Source: Xanthomonas hortorum pv. pelargonii (GTDB lineage Bacteria > Pseudomonadota > Gammaproteobacteria > Xanthomonadales > Xanthomonadaceae). Taken from it: a stretch of DNA of 64,000 nucleotides. Numbering within the stretch: position 1 is the stretch's first letter; each line of letters begins with the position of its first letter. Positions 48,659-57,459 of this stretch are shown here, one piece after another. The notes beneath the pieces are model-generated. The model did not search any database and had not been told where the DNA came from. It saw only the letters and a program-made list of their open reading frames with translations. Location: contig NZ_CP098604.1 of the NCBI RefSeq assembly GCF_024499015.1, positions 3,968,001 to 4,032,000 on the forward strand. Direction: 5' to 3'. The translations under genes and the position numbers were made by a program.

Positions 48659-50761
48659 TCAACCCGCGATAAACAACGTACGCACCGTGTCACGCGCCGC
48701 ATCCAACGAAAAATGCTGCGCCACGTTGCGCAAGCCGTTGTCGGCCAGGCGCTGCCACAGCGCTGCATCCTGATACAGGCGCACGATCGCAGCGGCGAAG
48801 GCGTCGGCGTTATCCGCTACGCATACGTCTTCGCCATCGCGCAGATGCATGCCTTCCACTGCGCAGGTGGTGCCGACCACTGGCTGCCCATGCGCCATGC
48901 TCAGATTGATCTTGCCCTTGACGCCGGCGCCGAAGCGCAACGGCGCCACCGCGATGCGTGCGGTGTCCATATACGGCACCAGATCGGGCACATGCCCGTG
49001 CAATTGCACGCCCGGGCACTCGTCGGCCAGTAGTTTCAGCGCCTCCGGCATGTCCGCGCCGATGCAGTGGAAGATTACGTCCGGCAACTGCGCACGCACC
49101 TGCGGGAAGATCGCGCTGATGAACCATTGCACCGCATCCACATTGGGCGGATGCCGGAAGCCGCCGACGAACACCAGGTCGCGACGTTGCGCGAAGGGAT
49201 GACCGCTACCGGCCACTTCATGCAGATTGGAGAGTAGGGCGGTGCGGATCTGCGGTGCGTCCGCCTGCAGCTGCGCCTGTTCGGCTGCCGAGACCAGCAG
49301 CGTGACGTCGGTGGCGGCCATGATCTCCAGTTCGCGCAGGCGGGTGCGCTCTGCCGCGCGCAACAGGTTGGCATCGCCGGCCAGCTCGGCGCCGCGGCGT
49401 TCGCGCAGGTAATGCAGATCGACGGTGTCGAACAGGGTGCGCGCCTGCGGGGCGTATTGTTTGAGCAACGGCAGGCAGGCATGCGCAACGTGATGGCGTA
49501 CCAGCAGCACCACCGCAAAGCGCGCGCCGTGCGTGCGTAGCCAGCTGCCGATGCCCTCCAGGAACGGCGCGTACCAGACTTCCACACCCAGTTGCTGCAG
49601 TGCCTGCGTATGTCGCCCGGCGTGTTCGCGGCGGGTGGGCACGAACACCACATGCGCGCCTTCTTCGCACAGCAGGCGGATCAGATTGAACTGCCGCAAC
49701 GAGCCGGAATCGCGGTCCGGCTGCGGTACCGATTCGTCCAGGATCAGTACCTGACGTTGGCCGCGATGCAGCAGCGCAGGCGCAGGCACGGTGCCGACCG
49801 GCAACTGCATTGCCAGCGCCTGCTGCCATTTTTCGGCGAACACGGCTTGATTGCGGACCTGATACGCCTTTACCCCGGTGCGAGTGTCGGTGCCGTTGCT
49901 GGTGCCTTCGTCATGCACCACCACGCTAGCCGGCTGCACCAGCACCCGATACCCGGCCGCACGCACCGCAAACGCCAGATCGGTGTCTTCGTAGTACGCG
50001 GGCATGTAACGGCGATCCAGCCCGCCCAGGGTCTGCAGCAACGCGCGTGGCAGTGCGATTGCCGCGCCCGAGCAATAGTCCATCGCACGCACATACGCGT
50101 AGCGCGGATCGTCGGCCGATTCGAAGCGGCCGTAGCTCCAGGCGCTGCCATCGGCGAACACCACGCCGCCGGATTCCTGCAGGCGTCCGTCCGGATACAC
50201 CAGTTGCGCGCCCACCAGGCCGGCGCTGGGATGCTGCGCGAACGTGTCGATCAGCCGATCCAGCCAGCCGGGTTGCGGAATGGTGTCGTTGTTGAGCAGC
50301 ACCACGAAATCGCCACGCGCCAGCGCGATGCCGTCGTTGCACGCCGCAATGAAGCCGCCATTGCTGGCGCGGCGGTGGTAGTGCAGACCCTGCACCTGCT
50401 GCAGGTGTGCTTCGGTGGCATCGCTGCTGCCGTCGTCCACCACCACGATTTCCACATCCAGCTGCGGTGGATGCGCGGCCAGCGCGCGCAAACAGGCAAG
50501 CGTGTGTGCGATGTGGTTGTAGACCGGAATCACCAGCGTCACGCGCGGCGTGGCGCTATGCGGCACCGCAAACGCGGCAAATGGCGCGGGGTCCGGCAAC
50601 CACAGCGGCGTGCCGAGCGCGACCGGCGGCGCCTGCGTGTGCACGCGAATGCGCTGCCAGGTGGCGCGCCAGCCGCGTGTGCGCATGCTCGCCACGCTGC
50701 GGTGGATCAGCCCAAGCACGCGATTGAACAGATAGCGCGCATCGGCCAGGGACATCGACAT
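48659..50761 (-). CDS. Two-domain glycosyltransferase (GT2 plus GT4)
   Basis: A 700-residue protein. The N-terminal half is a GT-A family 2 transferase (RVTLVIPVYNHIAHTLACLR; EIVVVDDGSSDATEAHLQ; GGFIAACNDGIALARGDFVV; LLNNDTIPQPGWLDRLID; a YYEDTDLAFAVRAAGYRV motif near residue 260). The C-terminal half is a GT-B family 4 transferase (LIRLLCEEGAHVVFVPTRRE; DLVFVGGFRHPPNVDAVQWF; VAPLRFGAGVKGKINLSMAH with the donor-binding Glu). It could extend a surface polysaccharide or glycosylate protein. It stands alone, divergent from mrcB by 95 bases. A second ATG six bases downstream is an alternative start. Confidence 0.87.
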   Translation of the reverse strand: MSMSLADARYLFNRVLGLIHRSVASMRTRGWRATWQRIRVHTQAPPVALGTPLWLPDPAPFAAFAVPHSATPRVTLVIPVYNHIAHTLACLRALAAHPPQLDVEIVVVDDGSSDATEAHLQQVQGLHYHRRASNGGFIAACNDGIALARGDFVVLLNNDTIPQPGWLDRLIDTFAQHPSAGLVGAQLVYPDGRLQESGGVVFADGSAWSYGRFESADDPRYAYVRAMDYCSGAAIALPRALLQTLGGLDRRYMPAYYEDTDLAFAVRAAGYRVLVQPASVVVHDEGTSNGTDTRTGVKAYQVRNQAVFAEKWQQALAMQLPVGTVPAPALLHRGQRQVLILDESVPQPDRDSGSLRQFNLIRLLCEEGAHVVFVPTRREHAGRHTQALQQLGVEVWYAPFLEGIGSWLRTHGARFAVVLLVRHHVAHACLPLLKQYAPQARTLFDTVDLHYLRERRGAELAGDANLLRAAERTRLRELEIMAATDVTLLVSAAEQAQLQADAPQIRTALLSNLHEVAGSGHPFAQRRDLVFVGGFRHPPNVDAVQWFISAIFPQVRAQLPDVIFHCIGADMPEALKLLADECPGVQLHGHVPDLVPYMDTARIAVAPLRFGAGVKGKINLSMAHGQPVVGTTCAVEGMHLRDGEDVCVADNADAFAAAIVRLYQDAALWQRLADNGLRNVAQHFSLDAARDTVRTLFIAG

Positions 50762-50856
50762 TGCGTTGAAACTCCAGCTTAAGTCAAAGGGTCCGGCTGA
50801 CCACAACCACCACAGCGCTGCGCTAGACTCGCCGGACTCTACATTCTCGCATCCCT

Positions 50857-53304
50857 GTGCCCCGACGCCACGACGACCACGACGCTCCCGACGATTTCGA
50901 GGACGACACCAACGAGCAAGGCTCCCGCTGGCAACGCAGGCTGATTGTCTGGGCCTTTGCGGCATTCGCGCTGGCGCTTGGTTTTCTGATTCCCTACACG
51001 GTGTATCTGAACAAGCAGGTCACCCAGCGTTTCGGCGAGCTGCGTTGGCAGATCCCGACCCGCGTGTACGGGCGGCCATTGGTGCTGGTGCCCGGCGATG
51101 CGCTGGATGCGGCCACCTTGAAGACCGAGCTGGATGCGGCCTCGTACCGTGACGATGGTCAAGCCAAACTGGCCGGTACCTATCAGCAGGACGGCAGCCG
51201 CTTCACCATCGCCAGCCGCGGCTACATCGACGTGGACGGGCGGGTGCCTGCGCGGCGCATCGAGGTCAGCGTGTCGGGCGGGCGTGTGGCCAGCCTGCGC
51301 GATGCCGGCGACCGCAAGGCGCTGAAAAGTGCGCGCCTGGACCCGGCGCGCATCGCCACGCTGTACGGGCAGAAGCAGGAAGAGCGCCGCCTGGTGCGCA
51401 TGGAAGAAGTGCCCGAGCTGCTGGTCACCGGCCTGCAGGCGGTCGAGGACCGCGACTTCAACAACCACCACGGCATCGATCTCAGCGGCATGGTGCGCGC
51501 GGCCTGGATCATGGCGCGCTCCGGCGGCCAGGTGCGGCAGGGCGCCAGCACCTTGACCCAGCAGCTGGCGCGCAGCGGCCTGCTCGGCATCGGCAAGGAA
51601 CAGACGGTTACCCGCAAGTTCAACGAAATTCTGTATGCCGTGATCATGGAGGCGCGCTACGACAAGCGCACCATCCTGGAGGCCTATCTCAATCAGGTGT
51701 ATCTGGGGCAGCGCGGCGGGCAGGCGATCCACGGCGTGTCCTCCGGTGCGGAGCTGTGGTTCGGCCGCGAACTCAACTCGATGACCACCGAGCAGATCGC
51801 CTTGCTGATCGGGCTGGTCAAGGGGCCGTCCTACTACGACCCGCGACGCAACCCGGAACGGGCGCTGGATCGACGCAATTTCGTGCTGGGCAAACTGCAC
51901 GAAAACAACCTGATCGACGCGGCCGAATACAAGCGCGCACTGGCCGAGCCGTTGGGTGTGCCCAAGGAACCCGGTCTGGTCGCCGCCAACCGCTTCCCGG
52001 CCTACGTGGATCTGGTGCGGCGCCAGCTGGCGCACGATTACCCGGAAGGCGTGCTGCAAGGCGCCGGCATGAGCGTGCTCACCGGCATGTCGCCGTCCGC
52101 GCAGGCGTACGCCGAAGGCGCGGTGACCGGCACCATCAAGCGGCTGGACAACAAGAAGCGCCCGCCGCTGCAGGCCGGCCTGGTGCTCACCGACGTGCAT
52201 AACGGCGATGTGCTGGCGGTGGTCGGCAGCCGCGATGTGGCCAAGCCCGGCTTCAATCGCGCCGTCGAAGCACAGCGGCAGGTTGGCTCGTTGCTCAAGC
52301 CGTTCGTGTATTTGCTGGCATTGGCCTCGCCGGATCGCTGGGCGTTGTCCAGCTGGGTCGACGATGCGCCGGTGACGGTGCAGCTCAGCCGTGGCAAGAC
52401 CTGGTCGCCGGGCAATTCCGACAACCGCAGTCACGGCACGGTGCGGCTGATCGATGCGCTGGCGCATTCCTACAACCAGGCCACGGTACGCGTGGGCATG
52501 CAGGTCGGCCCGGAGCGCATCGCGCAGCTGATCCAGGTGCTGGCCGGCATCAAGGCTGACACCAATCCCTCGCTGATCCTCGGTGCCACCGATCAGAGTC
52601 CGTACGGCATGGCGCAGCTTTATCAGTTCCTGGCCGCCGGTGGCGAGATCCAGCCGCTGCATGCGGTGCGCGGCGTGCTTGACCCGCAGGGCAAGCTGCT
52701 CAAGCGCTACGACAAGACCCCGGCTCCTGCGCAGGAAGGTGATTCGGTGGCCGCTAACCTGATCAGCATCGCCTTGCAGCAAGTGGTGAGCGGCGGTACA
52801 GCGCGGCAACTGCTGGGCGATGGCCTGGGCCGGTTGTCGCCGGCCGGCAAGACCGGGACCTCCAACGACGGCCGCGACAGCTGGTATGCCGGCTATACCG
52901 GCGACCATCTGGCGGTGATCTGGATGGGCAACGATCAGAACGAGCAGACCGGCCTGTACGGCGCCACCGGCGCGATGCGGGTGTGGTCGAGCATCTTCGC
53001 GCGGCTGCCGAGTGCGCCGTTGAAGGTCAGCGGCAAGGGCCTGGATTGGCAGTGGGTGGATGCGGCCGGTACCGGCGTGACTGACCCCGGTTGCCCGGGC
53101 GCGCGCCAGTTCCCGTTCGTGGTCGGGTTCACGCCGGCCTACGCCCCGTGTGCCGGCAATGCACCGTCGATCGAAGGCGCGCCCGGCGATCCTGCAGCGC
53201 CTGCCGAACAATCCGGCGGGGGTGGCTGGCGCCGCTTCTTCGGTCTGGACAAAAAGCCGGAAGAACCCGCGCAAGCGCCTGCCTCGCCCCCGCCCGCGCA
53301 TTGA
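50857..53304 (+). CDS. mrcB: Bifunctional penicillin-binding protein 1B
   Basis: Builds and cross-links peptidoglycan. A GTG start gives 815 residues: a cytoplasmic acidic N-terminus, one membrane helix (RLIVWAFAAFALALGFLIPY), a UvrB-like domain, a glycosyltransferase with catalytic E197 in VEDRDFNNHHG and RQGASTLTQQLAR, and a transpeptidase with S478-x-x-K (GSLLKPF), S538-Y-N and K665-T-G (KTGTS). The Ala/Pro tail after residue 780 is disordered. In E. coli CpoB and the Tol complex tune this enzyme; here cpoB is frameshifted. A lipoprotein gene follows 14 bases downstream. Confidence 0.95.
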   Translation: MPRRHDDHDAPDDFEDDTNEQGSRWQRRLIVWAFAAFALALGFLIPYTVYLNKQVTQRFGELRWQIPTRVYGRPLVLVPGDALDAATLKTELDAASYRDDGQAKLAGTYQQDGSRFTIASRGYIDVDGRVPARRIEVSVSGGRVASLRDAGDRKALKSARLDPARIATLYGQKQEERRLVRMEEVPELLVTGLQAVEDRDFNNHHGIDLSGMVRAAWIMARSGGQVRQGASTLTQQLARSGLLGIGKEQTVTRKFNEILYAVIMEARYDKRTILEAYLNQVYLGQRGGQAIHGVSSGAELWFGRELNSMTTEQIALLIGLVKGPSYYDPRRNPERALDRRNFVLGKLHENNLIDAAEYKRALAEPLGVPKEPGLVAANRFPAYVDLVRRQLAHDYPEGVLQGAGMSVLTGMSPSAQAYAEGAVTGTIKRLDNKKRPPLQAGLVLTDVHNGDVLAVVGSRDVAKPGFNRAVEAQRQVGSLLKPFVYLLALASPDRWALSSWVDDAPVTVQLSRGKTWSPGNSDNRSHGTVRLIDALAHSYNQATVRVGMQVGPERIAQLIQVLAGIKADTNPSLILGATDQSPYGMAQLYQFLAAGGEIQPLHAVRGVLDPQGKLLKRYDKTPAPAQEGDSVAANLISIALQQVVSGGTARQLLGDGLGRLSPAGKTGTSNDGRDSWYAGYTGDHLAVIWMGNDQNEQTGLYGATGAMRVWSSIFARLPSAPLKVSGKGLDWQWVDAAGTGVTDPGCPGARQFPFVVGFTPAYAPCAGNAPSIEGAPGDPAAPAEQSGGGGWRRFFGLDKKPEEPAQAPASPPPAH

Positions 53305-53318
53305 ATTGGAGTGACCTC

Positions 53319-53846
53319 CTGAACCGACTGCACCGCCTCTTTGCCCTTTTCGGCGTGCTTGCCGCGCTGTCTGCCTGCGTCAGTGCGCCGCCTGCGCCGC
53401 CGCCGCCGGCACCTGTGGACCCGACCACCCCGACACAGCGGCTGTTGCTGATCGAACGCGAGGCCGGCGTCGACGACACCGAACTCTCGGTGCAGCCGCT
53501 GCGCGACCCGCAGGTGGACGATCTGCGCGAGACCGCCAAGGCCAAGCGCCAGGCTGGCGATCTGGCCGGCGCCGCTGCAGCACTGGATCAGGCGTTGGGT
53601 CTGGTCGCCGGCGACCCGGCCGTGCTGCAGGAGCGTGCGGAAATTTCCGTGCTGCAGGCCGATTGGCCGGCCGCCGAGCGCTTTGCCAAACAGGCCATCG
53701 AACTGGGTTCCAAGACCGGCCCGCTGTGCCGTCGTCATTGGGCCACCATCGAGCAGTCGCGGATTGCCCGTGGCGAAAAAGAAAATGCCGCCTCGGCCAA
53801 GGTGCAGATTGCCGGGTGCACGGTGCCTGGTGTGAAACGGTACTGA
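53319..53846 (+). CDS. TPR-like lipoprotein downstream of PBP1B, CTG start
   Basis: A 175-residue lipoprotein: LNRLHRLFALFGVLAALSAC ends in a lipobox Cys at residue 20, followed by a Pro-rich linker and two helical TPR-like hairpins (DDLRETAKAKRQAGDLAGAA; ALGLVAGDPAVLQERAEISV). No ATG or GTG fits: a CTG seven bases after GGAG is the best start, with a TTG 18 bases upstream as alternative. By position it may serve PBP1B, as the lipoprotein LpoB does in E. coli, although it is not homologous to LpoB. Confidence 0.75.
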   Translation: MNRLHRLFALFGVLAALSACVSAPPAPPPPAPVDPTTPTQRLLLIEREAGVDDTELSVQPLRDPQVDDLRETAKAKRQAGDLAGAAAALDQALGLVAGDPAVLQERAEISVLQADWPAAERFAKQAIELGSKTGPLCRRHWATIEQSRIARGEKENAASAKVQIAGCTVPGVKRY

Positions 53847-54125
53847 TTGCAGTAATCAAGCCGACTGCGCTCACCGGCAGGCGGGCGTGGTCGGCGCTTG
53901 GTTCAGCTGGTGTCACTGCCGCGCATCGGTGGTTGGAAAGCTATCCCCTGCCGATGTGAGTGCTGCTCGCTGCGTTATGCAGGCCGTCTGAGGTGATGCG
54001 GGCACGGGAGGTGGCTGTTGCTGGCGCAATGGCGCTAGTCCGCAATCCATAAAGCGCAACTCCGGCAGCATCACTGCACACGCGCTAGGCTGTCGCGCTT
54101 CTGTATCCCGTCTCTGTTCGGTCTC

Positions 54126-56132
54126 ATGTCCCAACTTGCCACTGCCAGCATCGAGGCGCTCAGCCAGGGCGGGGCGCTTGCGCGTCAGCTCGACGCGTTT
54201 GCGCCGCGTGCCGCGCAGTTGCGCCTGACCGGCGCCATCGCCGAGGCGTTCGAGCAGCGCGATGTGCTGTTGGCCGAGGCCGGCACCGGGACCGGCAAGA
54301 CCTACGCCTATCTGGTGCCGGTGCTGCTGTCCGGGCTCAAGACCATCATCTCGACCGGCACCCGTGCGCTGCAGGACCAGTTGTTCCATCGCGATCTGCC
54401 GCGCGTACGCGCGGCGTTGGGCATCGGCCTGCGCAGCGCGCTGCTGAAAGGGCGCGCCAACTATCTGTGCAAGTACCGCACCCAGCAGGCGCGCGGCGAA
54501 CCGCGCTTTTCTACGCTCGAACAGGTCTCGCAGTTCCATCGCATCGTTGCCTGGAGCGGGCGTACCCAGTTCGGCGACATGGCCGAGATGGAAGCCCTGC
54601 CGGACGACTCGCCACTGCTGCCGCTGGTGACTTCCACGGTCGACAACTGCCTGGGCACCGAATGCCCGTTTTACAGCGAGTGTTTTGTGGTGCAGGCGCG
54701 TCAGCGCGCGCAGGCGGCCGACCTGGTGGTGGTTAATCATCATCTGCTGCTGGCCGATCTGGCGCTCAAGCAGGAAGGCTTCGGCGAGATCCTGCCCGGC
54801 GCGCAGGCCTTCGTCATCGACGAAGCGCATCAGCTGCCGGAACTGGCGGCGAACTTCTTTGGCGAAAGTTTCGGCATGCGGCCCTGGCAGGAGCTGGCCC
54901 GCGATTGCATGGTCGAAGCGCGGCTGGTGGCCGGCGCGCAGGCCAGCCTGCAGGAACCGATTCTCGCCTTGGACGAAGCGTTGCGCGGCCTGCGCTCAGG
55001 CATGGAAGGCCTGCCGCCACGCGGCACGCAATGGCGCGCGCTGGCCAAGCCGCAGGTGCGCGAGGGCTTCGATGCGGTGCTGTCGTCGCTGGCGCGGTTG
55101 GGCGAGTCCTTGCTGCCGTTGCGCGAGGCATCGCCCGGTTTCGACGGCTGCTCTGCACGCGCGCAGGAAGCGCTCGCGCGGCTGTCGCGGTGGCTGGGCG
55201 AAGACGCGCCGGTACTGGATTTTGCGCAGGAATTGCCGGACACCGTCGACAACGATGTGCTGTGGTACGAGTTGAGCCCGCGCGGTTTCCGCTGCCAACG
55301 CACGCCGCTGGATGTCTCCGGCCCGCTGCGCGAACACCGCGAAAAATCGCACGCGGCCTGGGTGTTCACCTCGGCCACGTTGGCGGTGGGCGGCGAGTTC
55401 GACCACATTGCGCAGCGCCTGGGCTTGAGCGATCCGGTGACCTTGCTGCAACCGAGTCCCTTCGATTGGGCGCGCCAGGCGCTGTGCTATCTGCCGCCGC
55501 ATCTGCCCGATCCGGCCGCACGTGGATTCGGCACGGCGCTGATCGCCGCGCTGACGCCGGTGCTGGAAGCCTCCAATGGCCGCGCATTCCTGTTGTTCGC
55601 CTCGCACCGCGCGCTGCGCGAAGCCGCCGAAGCATTGCGCGGTGCGCCGTGGCCCTTGTTCGTGCAAGGCGAAGCGCCACGCGCCACGTTACTGCAGCGT
55701 TTCCGCACTTCCGGCAACGGCGTGCTGCTGGGGTCGGCCAGCTTCCGCGAGGGCGTGGATGTGGTCGGCGATGCCTTGAGCGTGGTGGTGATCGACAAGC
55801 TGCCGTTTGCCGCGCCCGACGACCCGGTCTTCGAAGCGCGCCTGGATGCGATCCGCCGCGAGGGCGGCAACCCGTTCCGCGACGAGCAATTGCCGCAGGC
55901 GGTGATCGCGCTGAAACAGGGCGTGGGCCGGCTGATCCGCAGCGAGACCGATCGCGGCGTGCTGGTGCTGTGCGACCCGCGGCTGTTGAACAAGGGCTAC
56001 GGCCGCACCTTCATGAGCTCGCTGCCGCCGTTTGCGCGCACCCGCGAGATCGGCGATGTGCGCGCGTTTTTTGGCGTCGCCGAGCCGGTGGGCGACAATG
56101 GCGTGCTCGCGTTGCCGTTCGGCGACGCGTGA
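54126..56132 (+). CDS. yoaA: XPD-family helicase YoaA (DinG-like)
   Basis: A 668-residue iron-sulfur helicase that unwinds damaged DNA 5' to 3'. Walker A is LAEAGTGTGKTYAYL (about residues 49-63), the four cluster Cys are YLCKYR and DNCLGTECPFYSEC, the DEAH box is FVIDEAHQLPEL, and motif VI is QAVIALKQGVGRLIRSETDR. In E. coli YoaA acts with the HolC clamp-loader subunit. The start fits the family. Its 3' end overlaps the next gene. Confidence 0.9.
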   Translation: MSQLATASIEALSQGGALARQLDAFAPRAAQLRLTGAIAEAFEQRDVLLAEAGTGTGKTYAYLVPVLLSGLKTIISTGTRALQDQLFHRDLPRVRAALGIGLRSALLKGRANYLCKYRTQQARGEPRFSTLEQVSQFHRIVAWSGRTQFGDMAEMEALPDDSPLLPLVTSTVDNCLGTECPFYSECFVVQARQRAQAADLVVVNHHLLLADLALKQEGFGEILPGAQAFVIDEAHQLPELAANFFGESFGMRPWQELARDCMVEARLVAGAQASLQEPILALDEALRGLRSGMEGLPPRGTQWRALAKPQVREGFDAVLSSLARLGESLLPLREASPGFDGCSARAQEALARLSRWLGEDAPVLDFAQELPDTVDNDVLWYELSPRGFRCQRTPLDVSGPLREHREKSHAAWVFTSATLAVGGEFDHIAQRLGLSDPVTLLQPSPFDWARQALCYLPPHLPDPAARGFGTALIAALTPVLEASNGRAFLLFASHRALREAAEALRGAPWPLFVQGEAPRATLLQRFRTSGNGVLLGSASFREGVDVVGDALSVVVIDKLPFAAPDDPVFEARLDAIRREGGNPFRDEQLPQAVIALKQGVGRLIRSETDRGVLVLCDPRLLNKGYGRTFMSSLPPFARTREIGDVRAFFGVAEPVGDNGVLALPFGDA

Positions 56133-56883
56133 TATTTCCCTTCCTGCCTGCGGTCCTGTCGCGAAAGTCCTCGCGTTCGAGACCTCCACCGAAGCCTGTT
56201 CCGTCGCGCTGCATGTGGATGGCCGCGTGCTCGAGCGCTTCGAACTGGCGCCGCGCCGCCATGCCGAGCTGGCGCTGCCGTGGGCCGAGCAACTGCTGGC
56301 CGACGCGGGTATTGCGCGCCGCCAGCTGGATGCGATTGCGGTCGGCCGTGGCCCCGGCGCCTTCACCGGCGTGCGGCTGGCGATCGGCATCGCGCAAGGC
56401 ATCGCCCTGGGCCTTGATGTACCGGTGCTGGCCGTCTCTACGCTGCAAGTATTGGCCTTGCGCGCACCCGCCGATGCGACGCAGGTACTGGCCTGCATCG
56501 ATGCGCGCATGGGCGAGGTGTATGCCGGCGTGTTCGAGCGCCGCGGCGACACGCTGCTGGAACTGGCGCCGGAAGTGGTCTGTGCACCGGACGCCTTGGT
56601 TCTGCCGAATACGCTTCAACGTTTTGTCGGTGTGGGCACCGGATTCGCCGCTGCCGATGCACTGCTGCAACAGCGATTCGCAACGCAGCTGACCAGCGTC
56701 GATGCAACCGCGCTCCCGCACGCCGCCGATCTGCTCACGCTCGCCGTGCCGGCGCTGTTGCGCGGCGAAGGCGTGGCACCGGAGCGGGTCGAACCAGCCT
56801 ATCTGCGCGACAACGTTGCGCTGACCCTGGTCGAGCAGCAGGCCGCACGCGCTGCAAAGGCCGCCGGCGCCAAGAGCGGCTAA
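56098..56883 (+). CDS. tsaB: tRNA threonylcarbamoyladenosine protein TsaB, start uncertain
   Basis: TsaB is the scaffold of the TsaBDE complex that makes t6A in tRNA. Homology begins at AKVLAFETSTEACSVALHVD (56161) where relatives start with MKVLAFETST; here that codon is GCG, not ATG. The nearest in-frame ATG is 56098, inside the end of yoaA, giving 261 residues with a 21-residue unconserved leader. Conserved segments follow: AVGRGPGAFTGVRLAIGIAQ, CIDARMGEVYAGVF, AEPAYLRDN near the end. No ribosome site is obvious at either position. The gene is otherwise intact. Confidence 0.85.
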   Translation: MACSRCRSATRDISLPACGPVAKVLAFETSTEACSVALHVDGRVLERFELAPRRHAELALPWAEQLLADAGIARRQLDAIAVGRGPGAFTGVRLAIGIAQGIALGLDVPVLAVSTLQVLALRAPADATQVLACIDARMGEVYAGVFERRGDTLLELAPEVVCAPDALVLPNTLQRFVGVGTGFAAADALLQQRFATQLTSVDATALPHAADLLTLAVPALLRGEGVAPERVEPAYLRDNVALTLVEQQAARAAKAAGAKSG

Positions 56884-57033
56884 CAACACCTTTCGAACCC
56901 GGTATTGATGGCGGCAAGGTTGCGGATATGGAAAGTTGCAAACAACTGTCCAACGATTCCAAGGCAATCGAGATTTCGAGTCTTAGCGGCGTTTGGATGG
57001 AGTCAAAAGCTGAGTCGGTCGAGCGTGCGGTGC
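56884..57033. other. Spacer downstream of tsaB
   Basis: About 150 bases between the tsaB stop and the first structured repeat. Nothing recognisable: no coding frame, no RNA gene, and no T-run hairpin. Confidence 0.35.
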
Positions 57034-57122
57034 CCTCACCGCCCGCGGGACACGCCGCAAGTACGTCCATGTAGGCTCGGTGGCGGCATCCATGCCGCCA
57101 CACGGTCCCGCAATCGGTGAGG
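57034..57122 (+). repeat. Structured intergenic repeat, copy 1
   Basis: A nested palindrome: outer CCTCACCG/CGGTGAGG, middle GCGGGAC/GTCCCGC and an inner 10-bp perfect stem GTGGCGGCAT/ATGCCGCCAC with a two-base loop. The core shares CACGCCGCAAGTAC and CATGTAGGCTC with copy 2. It would form a long RNA or DNA cruciform. Confidence 0.85.
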
Positions 57123-57188
57123 ACACCGCACCAGACAGGTTGCTGGTTGCTCTGTCGAAAGCCATGCATACCGACCATCTCGACTGGT

Positions 57189-57290
57189 CCTTGCCCGCCT
57201 ACCGTCGCGGGACCTTACGCGGCATGGATGCCGCGTAAGAGCCTACATGGATGTACTTGCGGCGTGTCCCGCGATGGTGGGCGGGCAAGG
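57189..57290 (-). repeat. Structured intergenic repeat, copy 2 (opposite orientation)
   Basis: The same element read on the minus strand: outer CCTTGCCCGCC/GGCGGGCAAGG, middle GCGGGAC/GTCCCGC, inner CTTACGCGGCAT/ATGCCGCGTAAG. The stems are compensatory: arms differ from copy 1 but still pair, while single-stranded core words are kept. A non-coding stretch of about 170 bases follows before the TonB-like gene. Confidence 0.85.
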
Positions 57291-57459
57291 GCCTTGCAGC
57301 CAAGTGGCAGATCGGCAGCTCTGCTTCTGCTCCTCCCAACACAGCCAAGATCTCACGGTCTTAAGGTGGCTGAAAAACCGTCGCGAGCAGTTGGCAAAAG
57401 ATGGCGACATATTTGGTCGCATCATCGATCAAACCCACCACACCTCAACCCACCACACC

